Shown here in pieces: positions 1 through 6,684 of a stretch of DNA of 8,084 nt; positions within the stretch are counted from its first letter, which is position 1, and the number at the start of each line of letters is the position of its first letter. Source of the stretch: Deltaproteobacteria bacterium. Lineage in GTDB: Bacteria > Desulfobacterota > Desulfarculia > Adiutricales > JAGVGV01. The position numbers were made by a program, and so were the translations under genes. The stretch is taken from assembly GCA_020056895.1 (NCBI GenBank), contig JAGVGV010000418.1, forward strand, positions 1 through 8,084, written 5' to 3'. The notes beneath the pieces were generated by a model. That model searched no databases. It was given only the letters and a program-made list of their open reading frames with translations, and had not been told where the DNA came from.

Positions 1-30
1 AAAGGGGGGACAATCCCAGGAAAAAAGGCG

Positions 31-705
31 TTATTTCACTTGCACGTATTTGATCCGATAATCGAAATTGGCGCGGATGTTCAGCCGTTTCACCTGAACA
101 TGGTCGGGAAAGGGCGGGAAGGGCGCGGCTCCGCGAACCGCTTCCATGGCCGCGTGGTCCAAGATGGGGTGGCCGCTGGATTCTTCGACCATGATCCGGA
201 TCAGTTCGCCGGTCTGGTCCAGAGTAAACACCGCCGTCAGCCGGCCGTGGGCCTTCTTTTTCATGGCTTCGGGCGGGAAAATCCAATGAGCCCGGACGGC
301 GGCCTTGATCTGGGCGAGGTACGACAGGTATTCGGGCGCCTGGCTTTCCAGGGAAATGGTATCTTCGTCGAGTTCCGACGGCCTGGCCTCCGGGATGGGC
401 GAATCGCCCTGAGGCAAAGGCAGGACCGGAGCCGTAGGAAGGGGCTGAGGCGTCTGGGAATCGGGCGGCGGCGCGGGGGCGTCCGGCGGTTTGGGAGCGG
501 GAGGCCGGTCCAGCGGCGCGGGCGGGGGTTCTTCGGATTTGGGCATTTCTATTTCAATGGCCAACGGGGGAATGGGCGGCGGCGCGGCCGCCTCGGGCTC
601 CACGTATCGCCACATAGCCAATACCAACACATGCACCCAGACCGACAGGATCATGGCCAGGGCCAAGGTCAGGAGCTGGCCGCGCCCTTTCCCCGTATCA
701 TTCAT
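31..705 (-). CDS. TonB-like energy transducer with C-terminal TonB domain
   Basis: This 224-residue protein has the classic TonB layout. A short cytoplasmic N-terminus is followed by one hydrophobic segment (about residues 11-32). Next comes a proline-rich periplasmic spacer (about residues 37-110, near 29 prolines), then a TonB C-terminal domain (about 125-224). Family hallmarks seen in that domain are a W-x-x-P at 141-144, G-x-L-x-x-x-F at 154-160, ESSGHPILDHAAMEAV at 175-190 and PFPPFP at 195-200. TonB proteins couple the inner-membrane proton gradient, through ExbB/ExbD, to outer-membrane transporters; a TolA-like envelope role is possible. No exbB, exbD or receptor gene lies in this window. 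The ATG start sits inside the 3' end of the FmdE-HD gene (8-nt overlap), so translation is probably coupled to it. The TonB-domain family is confident; the transported substrate is unknown. Confidence 0.9.
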   Translation of the reverse strand: MNDTGKGRGQLLTLALAMILSVWVHVLVLAMWRYVEPEAAAPPPIPPLAIEIEMPKSEEPPPAPLDRPPAPKPPDAPAPPPDSQTPQPLPTAPVLPLPQGDSPIPEARPSELDEDTISLESQAPEYLSYLAQIKAAVRAHWIFPPEAMKKKAHGRLTAVFTLDQTGELIRIMVEESSGHPILDHAAMEAVRGAAPFPPFPDHVQVKRLNIRANFDYRIKYVQVK

Positions 706-1834
706 CGTGATTCAGAACCCATAAATGATCTTCCCGCCGGAACCACCAATGAGTCCAGTCCGTGGTCATCACGGCGTCCGCCAGGGCCAGGCCGCCGGTG
801 GTCCGGAGCCTTTTTCGGGCATAATGGAGCCAGGCGCCGGCGTACGGGTTGCCCAGGTCCTTTTTTTCCTTCAGCTCGACCATCATGTCCAATTGGTCGG
901 CGTCGTAGGCGATCCGGGCCTCCTCGGACTGGCCTTCGTTGAATTCGATCACCAGGGCTTCAATTTCCGGGCCGTTGGGCGCGTTTTGAGCCGCGTCGTG
1001 AGCGGCGGCGGTTTCGTCCACGGTCACGTACCGCTTGGCCACGTAGTTGTGGTCCCCGGTCCGGGCTTCGGGCAGATCGTGGAACAGCGCCAGCCTGAGG
1101 GCCTTGTTTTCATCCACTCCGGGCGTCATCCGGGCCAGCATCCAAGCGATGACGGCCACGCGGAAGCTGTGTTCGGCCACGGATTCGTGCCCATTGCCCA
1201 AATACGCGTACCCGGTCCGCTTGGTTTTTTTCAGCATGCCCACTTCGAAAAGAAAGTCGGCCAGGTGCGTCATGGGCTGGGCGAGGTCGGTTTTCCTTAG
1301 ACATTCAAAACAGAGTTTTCGGCCGTCCACGGTGAACAGCCGGGGCTCCATGACTCCTTCGCCGCAGCCGTCGCAAGGAAGGGTGGGGAAGATCCGGGCG
1401 GTCCGGGGCGGCTCCTGAATTTTTTCACGGATGGAAAAGAGTTCGTCGTCCCCGGCTTCGAGCAATGCCCGGCCAAAGGCTTCGCGGTCCACCCGGCCGT
1501 CCGGACCCGGGCTACGGAATCGGTCGCCGGTGAAGGCGAGCCGCACGCCCCGGTTGTCGGTCCGGCGGATCAGAGTAAAGACCTGCTTGCCGTAGTTTCT
1601 ATAAATCAGGTTGCCCTTGCCGAAAGTGCAGCCGGTCAGATACTGGACGGCATCCACCGAACAGGAATCGTTTTCCACGATGGCCGCCAGCTCCTCGTCT
1701 TCGGCCCGGGTAATGCTCAGCCGAACCAAGGCCAGAAGCGCGGCCCGGTACCCGATGAGCAGCCCGGGGCAAAGGTGGCCGTGAAAGCGGACGGCGCCTT
1801 CCAAACGTTCGTCGGTAATGGTCAGATTCAGCAT
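698..1834 (-). CDS. FmdE domain - zinc ribbon - HD (YfbR/HDDC2-like) fusion protein
   Basis: This 378-residue protein has three parts. Residues 1 to about 140 form an FmdE domain, with HGHLCPG at 18-24 and a second conserved block at 56-76 containing Cys58 and Cys69. A four-cysteine zinc ribbon follows (CDGC at 154-157, CFEC at 175-178), as in many FmdE proteins. Residues about 195-378 form an HD phosphohydrolase of the YfbR/HDDC2 type, with LKKTKRTGY at 201-209, ESVAEHS at 217-223, FHDLPEARTGDH at 251-262 and YDADQLDMM at 310-318. The expected metal ligands H222, H252, D253 and D313 are all present. YfbR-type enzymes hydrolyse deoxynucleoside 5'-monophosphates; FmdE was named from formylmethanofuran dehydrogenase operons and its role in bacteria is unclear. 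The chosen ATG has AAGGGGG five bases upstream. A longer reading to 1909 adds 25 residues with no domain support. The fused function is not known to me. Confidence 0.88.
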   Translation of the reverse strand: MLNLTITDERLEGAVRFHGHLCPGLLIGYRAALLALVRLSITRAEDEELAAIVENDSCSVDAVQYLTGCTFGKGNLIYRNYGKQVFTLIRRTDNRGVRLAFTGDRFRSPGPDGRVDREAFGRALLEAGDDELFSIREKIQEPPRTARIFPTLPCDGCGEGVMEPRLFTVDGRKLCFECLRKTDLAQPMTHLADFLFEVGMLKKTKRTGYAYLGNGHESVAEHSFRVAVIAWMLARMTPGVDENKALRLALFHDLPEARTGDHNYVAKRYVTVDETAAAHDAAQNAPNGPEIEALVIEFNEGQSEEARIAYDADQLDMMVELKEKKDLGNPYAGAWLHYARKRLRTTGGLALADAVMTTDWTHWWFRREDHLWVLNHDE

Positions 1835-1857
1835 CCCATCCCCCTTTTGGGGCTCAT
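1828..1857 (-). promoter_or_regulatory. FmdE-HD leader: Shine-Dalgarno in a G4/C4 hairpin, overlapped by a tiny frame
   Basis: On the minus strand the ribosome-binding run GGGGG (1840-1844) lies 5 nt before the ATG. Four of its bases can pair with CCCC at 1849-1852 across an AAAA loop, so the site may be partly masked. A nine-codon frame (MSPKRGMGC, ATG at 1857 to TGA at 1828-1830) spans the same bases and stops just inside the FmdE-HD start. That frame has no clear ribosome-binding site of its own. The structure is visible; any regulatory role is inference, and short G/C hairpins arise by chance in DNA this GC-rich. Confidence 0.3.
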
Positions 1858-1978
1858 GGATACCACAAACCAGCCGGGAATGGGGAGAGGTTTCTAAGGG
1901 AGGGATCACCCTTGAGGTTTCGGGTGAAATAAGGAAAATGGGTTTCTGATCGAACGGATCGGTTTTTTTTCCGAACGA

Positions 1979-2098
1979 GCTATCAGCAGTCAGCCATCTG
2001 ATCTCAGCTAATAAAGTAAGAATGCCGATTTATTGGAACATCCATAAATAGGCATTCGTTCCATTAAAGCTGATAGCTGAGTGCTGATAGCTGATAGC
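1979..2098. repeat. 120-nt concentric imperfect palindrome with TATCAGC-like heptamers
   Basis: Two nested inverted repeats share one centre at 2038.5. The outer arms are 1979-2009 and 2068-2098: 31 nt, 24 matching, with GCTATCAGC identical at the outside ends. The inner arms are 2020-2033 and 2044-2057: 14 nt with one mismatch, GAATGCC pairing with GGCATTC. Between outer and inner stems lies an unpaired 10-nt stretch on each side. Read on the minus strand, the right arm is a run of heptamers TATCAGC, TATCAGC, ACTCAGC, TATCAGC; the left arm is a decayed version. The element begins 10 nt beyond the stop of the acyl-CoA dehydrogenase gene and would fold into a long hairpin in its mRNA. The A+T-richer core contrasts with the surroundings. 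It could be a MITE or REP-like repeat, an mRNA-stabilising hairpin or a processing site. No transposase and no clear target duplication were seen. Confidence 0.75.
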
Positions 2099-2107
2099 CA
2101 TCCGTGC

Positions 2108-3259
2108 CTACAGCGCCCCGATCAGACGGGCGATGACGATCCGCTGGACTTCGCTGGTGCCTTCGCCAATCTCCAAAAGCTTCTGGTCCCGGTAGAACCG
2201 TTCCACCGCGTATTCCTTCATCAAACCGTACCCGCCATGGAGCTGAACCGCGTGGTTGGCCACCATGTGCATCACTTCGCTGCAATACAGCTTGGCCATG
2301 GCCGCTTCGCGGGCGAAGGGACGGTGCTGGTCCCTTAGCCAGCAGGCCTTATAGAGCATCAACCGGGCGTGTTCCACGTACATGAAGCAGTCCGCCAGCT
2401 TGAACGCGTTGGCCTGGAACGTACCGATGGGTTTGCCGAACTGCGTTCTTACTTTTGAATAGTTCAGCGCCGCCTCGTACGCCCCCTGGGCCCCGCCCAG
2501 ACCCATGGCCCCAATGGACAACCGGCCTCCGTCCAGGGTCTGCATCATCTGATAAAACCCATGGCCCCGAGGCCCCAGAAGGTTTTCCTTGGGCACGCGG
2601 CAATCGTCGAAATAGAGCGCGGACGTGTTCGATCCCCGCCACATCATTTTGCCGTGCATGGGATGGGCCTCGAAGCCGGGGGTCCCGTTTTCCACCAGAA
2701 TGCACGACAGTTCCTTCCGGCCGTCGTCCCTCGTGCCGGTCTGGCACATCACCGTCACCCCCAGGCTGATGTTGGTGGAGGCATTGGTGATGAAAATCTT
2801 GGACCCGTTGATCACCCATTCGTTCCCGTCCAGAACCGCCGTGGTTTTGGTGTTGCTGGCGTCAGACCCGGCGTTGGGTTCGGTCAGCCCGAACCCCCAC
2901 AGGGCCTCGCCCGCGCACAGTTTGGGCAGGTATCTCCTTTTTTGTTCTTCGCTGCCGAAGTAATGCAAGGGGCCGATGCCCAGGGAATTGCCCGCGGCCA
3001 CGGTGGCGGCGTGGGACCCGTCCACTCGGGCGATTTCTTCGGTGGCGATGATGTAGGAAACGTAGTCGAGCCCCTGTCCGCCGTATTCCTCGGGAACGAA
3101 CATGCCAAAAAGGCCCAGTTCGGCCATGGCCTTCATGGTGTCGTAGGAAAATTCCTCTTTTTCGTCCAATTCCCGGGCTTTGGGCGCGATTTCCTTTTCC
3201 GCGAAATCACGGACGCTCTTGCGGAGAATGTCCTGCTCCATCGTCAGATCGAAATCCAT
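2108..3259 (-). CDS. acyl-CoA dehydrogenase (FAD-dependent)
   Basis: This 383-residue protein has the normal length and full domain order of the family. It has an N-terminal helical domain (residues 1 to about 115), a middle beta domain with signature FGLTEPNAGSDA at 123-134, and a C-terminal helical domain with HGGYG at 341-345. The block around 361-371 contains LEIGEGTSEVQ; Glu366 is at the position of the catalytic base used in short- and medium-chain members. These flavoproteins form the 2,3-double bond of acyl-CoA and pass electrons to electron-transfer flavoprotein. Chain length or branched-chain specificity cannot be read from the sequence, so no symbol is given. The ATG at 3257-3259 has GGAGGAGAGG just upstream. 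The open frame continues 82 codons further 5', but that stretch is arginine-, proline- and glycine-rich without family similarity and is taken as untranslated. No ETF gene lies in the window. Confidence 0.96.
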   Translation of the reverse strand: MDFDLTMEQDILRKSVRDFAEKEIAPKARELDEKEEFSYDTMKAMAELGLFGMFVPEEYGGQGLDYVSYIIATEEIARVDGSHAATVAAGNSLGIGPLHYFGSEEQKRRYLPKLCAGEALWGFGLTEPNAGSDASNTKTTAVLDGNEWVINGSKIFITNASTNISLGVTVMCQTGTRDDGRKELSCILVENGTPGFEAHPMHGKMMWRGSNTSALYFDDCRVPKENLLGPRGHGFYQMMQTLDGGRLSIGAMGLGGAQGAYEAALNYSKVRTQFGKPIGTFQANAFKLADCFMYVEHARLMLYKACWLRDQHRPFAREAAMAKLYCSEVMHMVANHAVQLHGGYGLMKEYAVERFYRDQKLLEIGEGTSEVQRIVIARLIGAL

Positions 3260-3509
3260 CTCGCCTCTCCTCCCCCCTGGCCCGGTGGGCCGTGCTCCCC
3301 TCGGGGCGGTGAATGGTGACCGGCTGGGTCGTCCGCCTGGACGGCGACGATCTTGAAAGAACTTGTTCCCCGGGGATCGGCCTCCGGATCGATTCCGCTT
3401 GGCTTCCCCCCGAAAACCTTGGGGTCCAACGCCCGACCGCCCTTGGACCGGCGGGGGATCAGGTGTTTTGGACCGCTCGTTTTGAACTGGTAAATATTTG
3501 CCCAAGGGA

Positions 3510-3539
3510 ATTCTTATTCGTCCACCCCTTCCCTGTCAA
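3510..3539 (-). promoter_or_regulatory. candidate sigma70-like promoter for acyl-CoA dehydrogenase
   Basis: On the minus strand a perfect -35 box TTGACA (3539 to 3534) is followed after 18 nt by AAGAAT (3515 to 3510, four of six matches to TATAAT). Transcription would start near 3503 and leave a leader of about 240 nt before the ATG at 3259. The long leader and imperfect -10 keep confidence low. Confidence 0.4.
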
Positions 3540-3601
3540 GCCCCCAAAAATGGACACGGGGTTCCTTCCCGGTCCCCTTGTACGTGGAGAACGGGGGCAG
3601 G

Positions 3602-3630
3602 TTGACGATTTTCCCAATATTTGCGATGAT
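3602..3630 (+). promoter_or_regulatory. candidate sigma70-like promoter for the PilB-like operon
   Basis: TTGACG (3602-3607) is followed after 17 nt by GATGAT (3625-3630, four of six matches to TATAAT). A start near 3637 would give a leader of about 80 nt before the ATG at 3717, or about 23 nt before the alternative GTG at 3660. No other better-placed promoter was seen upstream of this gene. Confidence 0.4.
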
Positions 3631-3716
3631 AAGGACCTCGACCGAAGGGAAAGGCGCCCGTGGATGACCAGGAATCCCAACGGTGGATCATTTCCCGGTG
3701 GATCAGGAAAAGGCGT

Positions 3717-5630
3717 ATGGCGGATCATCCAAATCCTCAAACAGACCTCTCGTGCGGCGCCGCGCCGGTTGGGGATATTGTCCGGCTGCTGGTGGACGAC
3801 GGCGCATTGTCTCCGGCTCAGGTTCAGCACGCCCAAAAGGTCCAGGCGCACCTGGACACCCCCCGCCGGTTGTTGGATGTGGTTCAGGAACTGGGCTATG
3901 TCACTCAGGCCCGGATCCGTGAAACCCTGCGCCGCAACCGAACCAGCATCCGGATCGGGTCGCTTCTGGTGGAACTGGGGTACATCTCCGAAAAACAGCT
4001 CGAAGTGGCCCTGGCCAAACAGAAAATCGATCCCCGCCGGCTCAAGCTGGGTCAGATGTTGGTTCACAACAAGTATATCACCGAACAAGAATTGACTCAG
4101 GTGCTTTCGTTGCATTTGGGTTTTCCATATGTGGAACCGGACCCGTCCACTCTGGACCTGGGGCTTTTGACTCCGAAAAACCTGCCCCTTTTGGCCAAAA
4201 ACAAGATTCTGCCCCTGGGACGGGAGGGGGACCGGGTGACGGTGGCCATGGCCGATCCGCTGGACCCCGGCGCCTTGGCCGCGGCCCGGGGGATGTTTGG
4301 GGAGATCGTCCCCCTCATCACCCTGGAACGGTTCATCCGTGAGATTCTGGGCACGTTTCACGTTCCCAAAAAGGAGGGGCGGCCCCTTCTGGAAGCGGAC
4401 CCCAACCGCGCCGTGGCCTTGGTGGATGAAATCCTGGCTCAGGCGGTGAAAAAGGAAGCCAGCGACGTTCATTTCGAACCCATGAAAAATCGGATCCGGA
4501 TCCGGTTTCGCAAAGACGGTTCGTTGATCCATTTCATGGATGTGCCCCGGGAGCTCGAAGCCGCCCTGACCAACCGCTTGAAAATCATGTCCGCGGCCGA
4601 CATCACGGAAAAAAGGCGGCACCAGGACGGCCGGATTCTGATCGATCCCACCCGTTTCGGACGCGAGATCGACCTGAGGGTGTCCTTTTACGTTTCGTTT
4701 TACGGCGAAACCGTGGTCTGCCGGATTCTCACCAAAAAGCAGGAACTGCTTAAAATTTCGGATATCGGCATGCCGCCCAAGGTGGTCGAGCGGTATCGTG
4801 AGGACGTTTTGGACGTTCCCACCGGGGTGGTCATCATCACCGGCCCTACGGGTTCGGGCAAAACCACCACCCTGTATGCGTCCATTAACTACGCCAACCG
4901 GCCGGACACCAAGATCATCACCGCCGAGGACCCGGTGGAATACGTGGTGGATGGAATCACGCAGTGCACCATCAACCCCAAGCTGGGGGTGACCTTCGAA
5001 GAAACCCTCCGGCATATTCTTCGCCAGGACCCGGACGTGATTGTTTTGGGGGAAATCCGGGACAAGTTCTCGGCCGAAAGCGCCATCCAGGCGGCCTTGA
5101 CAGGTCATAAGGTCCTGACCACCTTCCATACCGAAGACACCATCGGCGGCTTGCTCCGGCTGATGAACATGGATATCGAAACCTTTCTCATTTCGTCCAC
5201 GGTGGTCAGCGTGGTGGCTCAGCGGCTGATCAAAAAGGTTTGCCCCCATTGCCGGGAGCCGTATGCGCCGTCGCCCAGGGACATTCGAAGGCTCCGGTAC
5301 CGGGGCCAGGACATCGGGAACTACGGTTTCGTTCACGGTACGGGCTGCGACCGGTGCGATTTCACGGGGTACCAGGGCCGGCTGGGCGTGTTTGAACTGC
5401 TGGTGTTGAACGAACAGGTGAAGGAAGCGATTTTGGCCCGGAAAACATCCAGCGAAATCCGGCGGGTCTGCATCGACACCACGGGCCTGATCACCTTGGC
5501 CGAAGACGGCCTGGCCAAGGCGGCCCGAGGCATCACCAGCCTTCAGGAAGTGATCCGCACTCTGCCGGTGCTCGAGCCGCCCCGGACCATTGAACAGATA
5601 TTACGCTTGTCGGGAGAAACCCTTGGCTGA
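3717..5630 (+). CDS. PilB/GspE-type secretion or pilus assembly ATPase with tandem MshEN-like motifs
   Basis: This 637-residue hexameric-type ATPase belongs to the family that powers type IV pilus extension or type II secretion from the inner-membrane face. The N-terminus has four tandem 24-residue motifs of the MshEN/GSPII pattern at about 20-43, 51-74, 79-102 and 110-133, followed by a T2SSE_N-like segment to about 215. The motor domain has Walker A GPTGSGKTTT at 376-385, an Asp box ITAEDPVEY at 401-409, Walker B with DPDVIVLGEIRD at 438-449 (Glu446) and a His box TGHKVLTTFHTED at 462-474. CPHC at 509-512 and Cys544/Cys547 form the zinc tetracysteine typical of PilB/GspE. The ATG at 3717 has AGGA eight bases upstream. 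A GTG at 3660 with AAAGG five bases upstream would add 19 basic, tryptophan-containing residues and is a real alternative. No pilC, pilT, pilin or gsp genes are in view, so the machine it serves is undetermined. Confidence 0.93.
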   Translation: MADHPNPQTDLSCGAAPVGDIVRLLVDDGALSPAQVQHAQKVQAHLDTPRRLLDVVQELGYVTQARIRETLRRNRTSIRIGSLLVELGYISEKQLEVALAKQKIDPRRLKLGQMLVHNKYITEQELTQVLSLHLGFPYVEPDPSTLDLGLLTPKNLPLLAKNKILPLGREGDRVTVAMADPLDPGALAAARGMFGEIVPLITLERFIREILGTFHVPKKEGRPLLEADPNRAVALVDEILAQAVKKEASDVHFEPMKNRIRIRFRKDGSLIHFMDVPRELEAALTNRLKIMSAADITEKRRHQDGRILIDPTRFGREIDLRVSFYVSFYGETVVCRILTKKQELLKISDIGMPPKVVERYREDVLDVPTGVVIITGPTGSGKTTTLYASINYANRPDTKIITAEDPVEYVVDGITQCTINPKLGVTFEETLRHILRQDPDVIVLGEIRDKFSAESAIQAALTGHKVLTTFHTEDTIGGLLRLMNMDIETFLISSTVVSVVAQRLIKKVCPHCREPYAPSPRDIRRLRYRGQDIGNYGFVHGTGCDRCDFTGYQGRLGVFELLVLNEQVKEAILARKTSSEIRRVCIDTTGLITLAEDGLAKAARGITSLQEVIRTLPVLEPPRTIEQILRLSGETLG

Positions 5631-6471
5631 AAAACCCCTGGCCCAGCTTATTCGGGAAGGGCTGGAACGGGAAAACCTGCAATTGCCCGTGTTCAACCGG
5701 GTGGCGCTGGAAGTGGACCAGTTGATCCGGGAGGACGATTACAGCGGCGACCAACTGGCGGCGGTGATCGAACAGGACATGGCCCTGGCCGCCGGCGTTC
5801 TTCGGGTGGCCAATTCGGCTTTTTACGCCGGTCTGATGCCGGTGAAAACCGTCAAGGACGCCGCCGTCCGCCTGGGCGCCAACACCCTGTCCAGCCTGAC
5901 CATGTTGATTACCCAGAAACAGATGTACGTGGCCCGAGTCCGCCAGTTCAAGGAATGGATGAACCGGTTGTGGAGCCACGCGCTGGGCACGGCGGTGGCG
6001 TCCAAATGGCTGGCCCAGAATCTGGGCTTCAGGGGCATTGCCGAAGAAGCGTTCATGGCCGGATTGCTTCACGATATCGGCAAGCTGGTGCTTTTACGAA
6101 TCCTGGATGAACTGGTGGTCAACAAAACCGCGCCCACCCGGCTGTCCGTACCCCTGGTGCAAGAGGTGGTCAAGGACCTTCATCCGGAATTCGGTCGGAT
6201 GTTCTTGGAAAAATTCAATATGCCCGGCCGGTACGCCACGGTGGCCGGCGGCCATCACGAACCGGGCTCGACCGCGGACGATACGGTCATGAACCTGGTC
6301 CGTCTGAGCAATCTGACCTGCCACAAACTGGGCATTGGCCTGGACCATGATCCGGACCTGATGCTTTCCGCCACGCCCGAAGCCATCCTGCTGATGGCCA
6401 AGGACATTTTGCTGGCGGAACTTCAGGTGCAGCTCATGGATCAATTGAAAAACCTGGGTCAGGCGGTTTAG
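5623..6471 (+). CDS. HDOD domain signalling protein
   Basis: This 282-residue protein is a single HDOD domain with little else. Family features are LPVFNRVALEVDQLI at 21-35, the DMALAAGVLRVANSAFY block at 52-68, RLG at 83-85 and EEAFMAGLLHDIGKLVL at 141-157. HPEFG at 187-191 and GHHEPG at 210-215 follow. The histidine and HD pair of the ancestral HD fold are present (H119, H150, D151, H211), whereas many HDOD proteins have lost some; hydrolase activity cannot be assumed. HDOD proteins usually act as signalling or scaffold proteins, often with c-di-GMP or motility systems. The start is inferred as TTG at 5623, with GGGAG six bases upstream and overlapping the ATPase stop by 8 nt, which suggests translational coupling. 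A TTG at 5590 is possible but has less support. There is no ATG before residue 53, so a non-ATG start is required. Confidence 0.9.
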   Translation: MAEKPLAQLIREGLERENLQLPVFNRVALEVDQLIREDDYSGDQLAAVIEQDMALAAGVLRVANSAFYAGLMPVKTVKDAAVRLGANTLSSLTMLITQKQMYVARVRQFKEWMNRLWSHALGTAVASKWLAQNLGFRGIAEEAFMAGLLHDIGKLVLLRILDELVVNKTAPTRLSVPLVQEVVKDLHPEFGRMFLEKFNMPGRYATVAGGHHEPGSTADDTVMNLVRLSNLTCHKLGIGLDHDPDLMLSATPEAILLMAKDILLAELQVQLMDQLKNLGQAV

Positions 6472-6605
6472 CCCGGTATTCGATGCCTTACGTTCAGTAC
6501 GGAGCCTAAAGAGCCCGCCGCCAGAGGATCCCGTGGTCCCCGAGCCGGCCGATGTCCGTCATTTCGTCATGATGGAAGGGGGTTATCCAAAGGATGAATA
6601 ATGAC

Positions 6606-6635
6606 TTGACTCCAAAGGCCCCCTCGGGGTTTAAT
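6606..6635 (+). promoter_or_regulatory. sigma70-like promoter for the NlpC/P60-LysM lipoprotein gene
   Basis: TTGACT (6606-6611) and TTTAAT (6630-6635) are separated by 18 nt, each with five of six consensus matches. A start near 6642 gives a leader of about 43 nt. The -10 box overlaps an upstream ATG at 6634, which argues that translation begins at 6685 instead. The spacer contains CCCC-CTC-GGGG, which might instead be a weak hairpin behind the HDOD gene, but no T-run fitting a strong terminator follows it. Confidence 0.55.
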
Positions 6636-6684
6636 GCCTTCTCGTTATGCGGTTGAAAAACAAGATGACATACGGGGTGACCCC

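Larger units (their letters stand above)
3260..3716. other. divergent intergenic region between acyl-CoA dehydrogenase and PilB-like genes
   Basis: These 457 nt separate two divergently read genes. I see no convincing gene in them; open frames here are GC-rich continuations of the flanking genes or of their opposite-strand frames. The region holds one candidate sigma70-like promoter in each direction. A small hairpin, GGCCC-ggt-GGGCC, at 3279-3291 lies in the acyl-CoA dehydrogenase leader just upstream of its ribosome-binding site. The stretch around 3480-3520 is A+T-richer than the rest, as expected for a promoter zone. Confidence 0.6.

Noticed and set aside
1..30. Possible terminator behind the TonB-like gene
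   Set aside because: On the minus strand there is a T6 run and a weak GGG/CCC hairpin, but the hairpin comes after the T-run and the window ends here, so a terminator cannot be supported.
1835..1909. 25-codon 5' extension of the FmdE-HD frame
   Set aside because: The ATG at 1834 begins directly before the conserved FmdE region and has AAGGGGG upstream; the extension has no ribosome-binding site that I can see.
1963..1970. T8 run as a terminator on the plus strand
   Set aside because: No plus-strand gene lies upstream and there is no stable stem immediately before the run; TCGG/CCGA flanking it gives only four pairs around an eight-base loop.
3260..3505. 82-codon 5' extension of the acyl-CoA dehydrogenase frame
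   Set aside because: The added residues are low-complexity Arg/Gly/Pro-rich sequence with no family counterpart, while the ATG at 3259 has a strong ribosome-binding site and gives the usual protein length.
3459..5336. Long minus-strand open frame of about 625 codons opposite the PilB-like gene
   Set aside because: It is antisense to a gene with clear Walker, Asp, His and zinc motifs. Long antisense frames are expected in GC-rich genes with this codon bias, and its translation shows no recognisable domain.
6590..6599. Short plus-strand frames between the HDOD and lipoprotein genes
   Set aside because: The longest sensible ATG frames near 6570-6600 are about ten codons and lack support; the region is better explained as a promoter zone.
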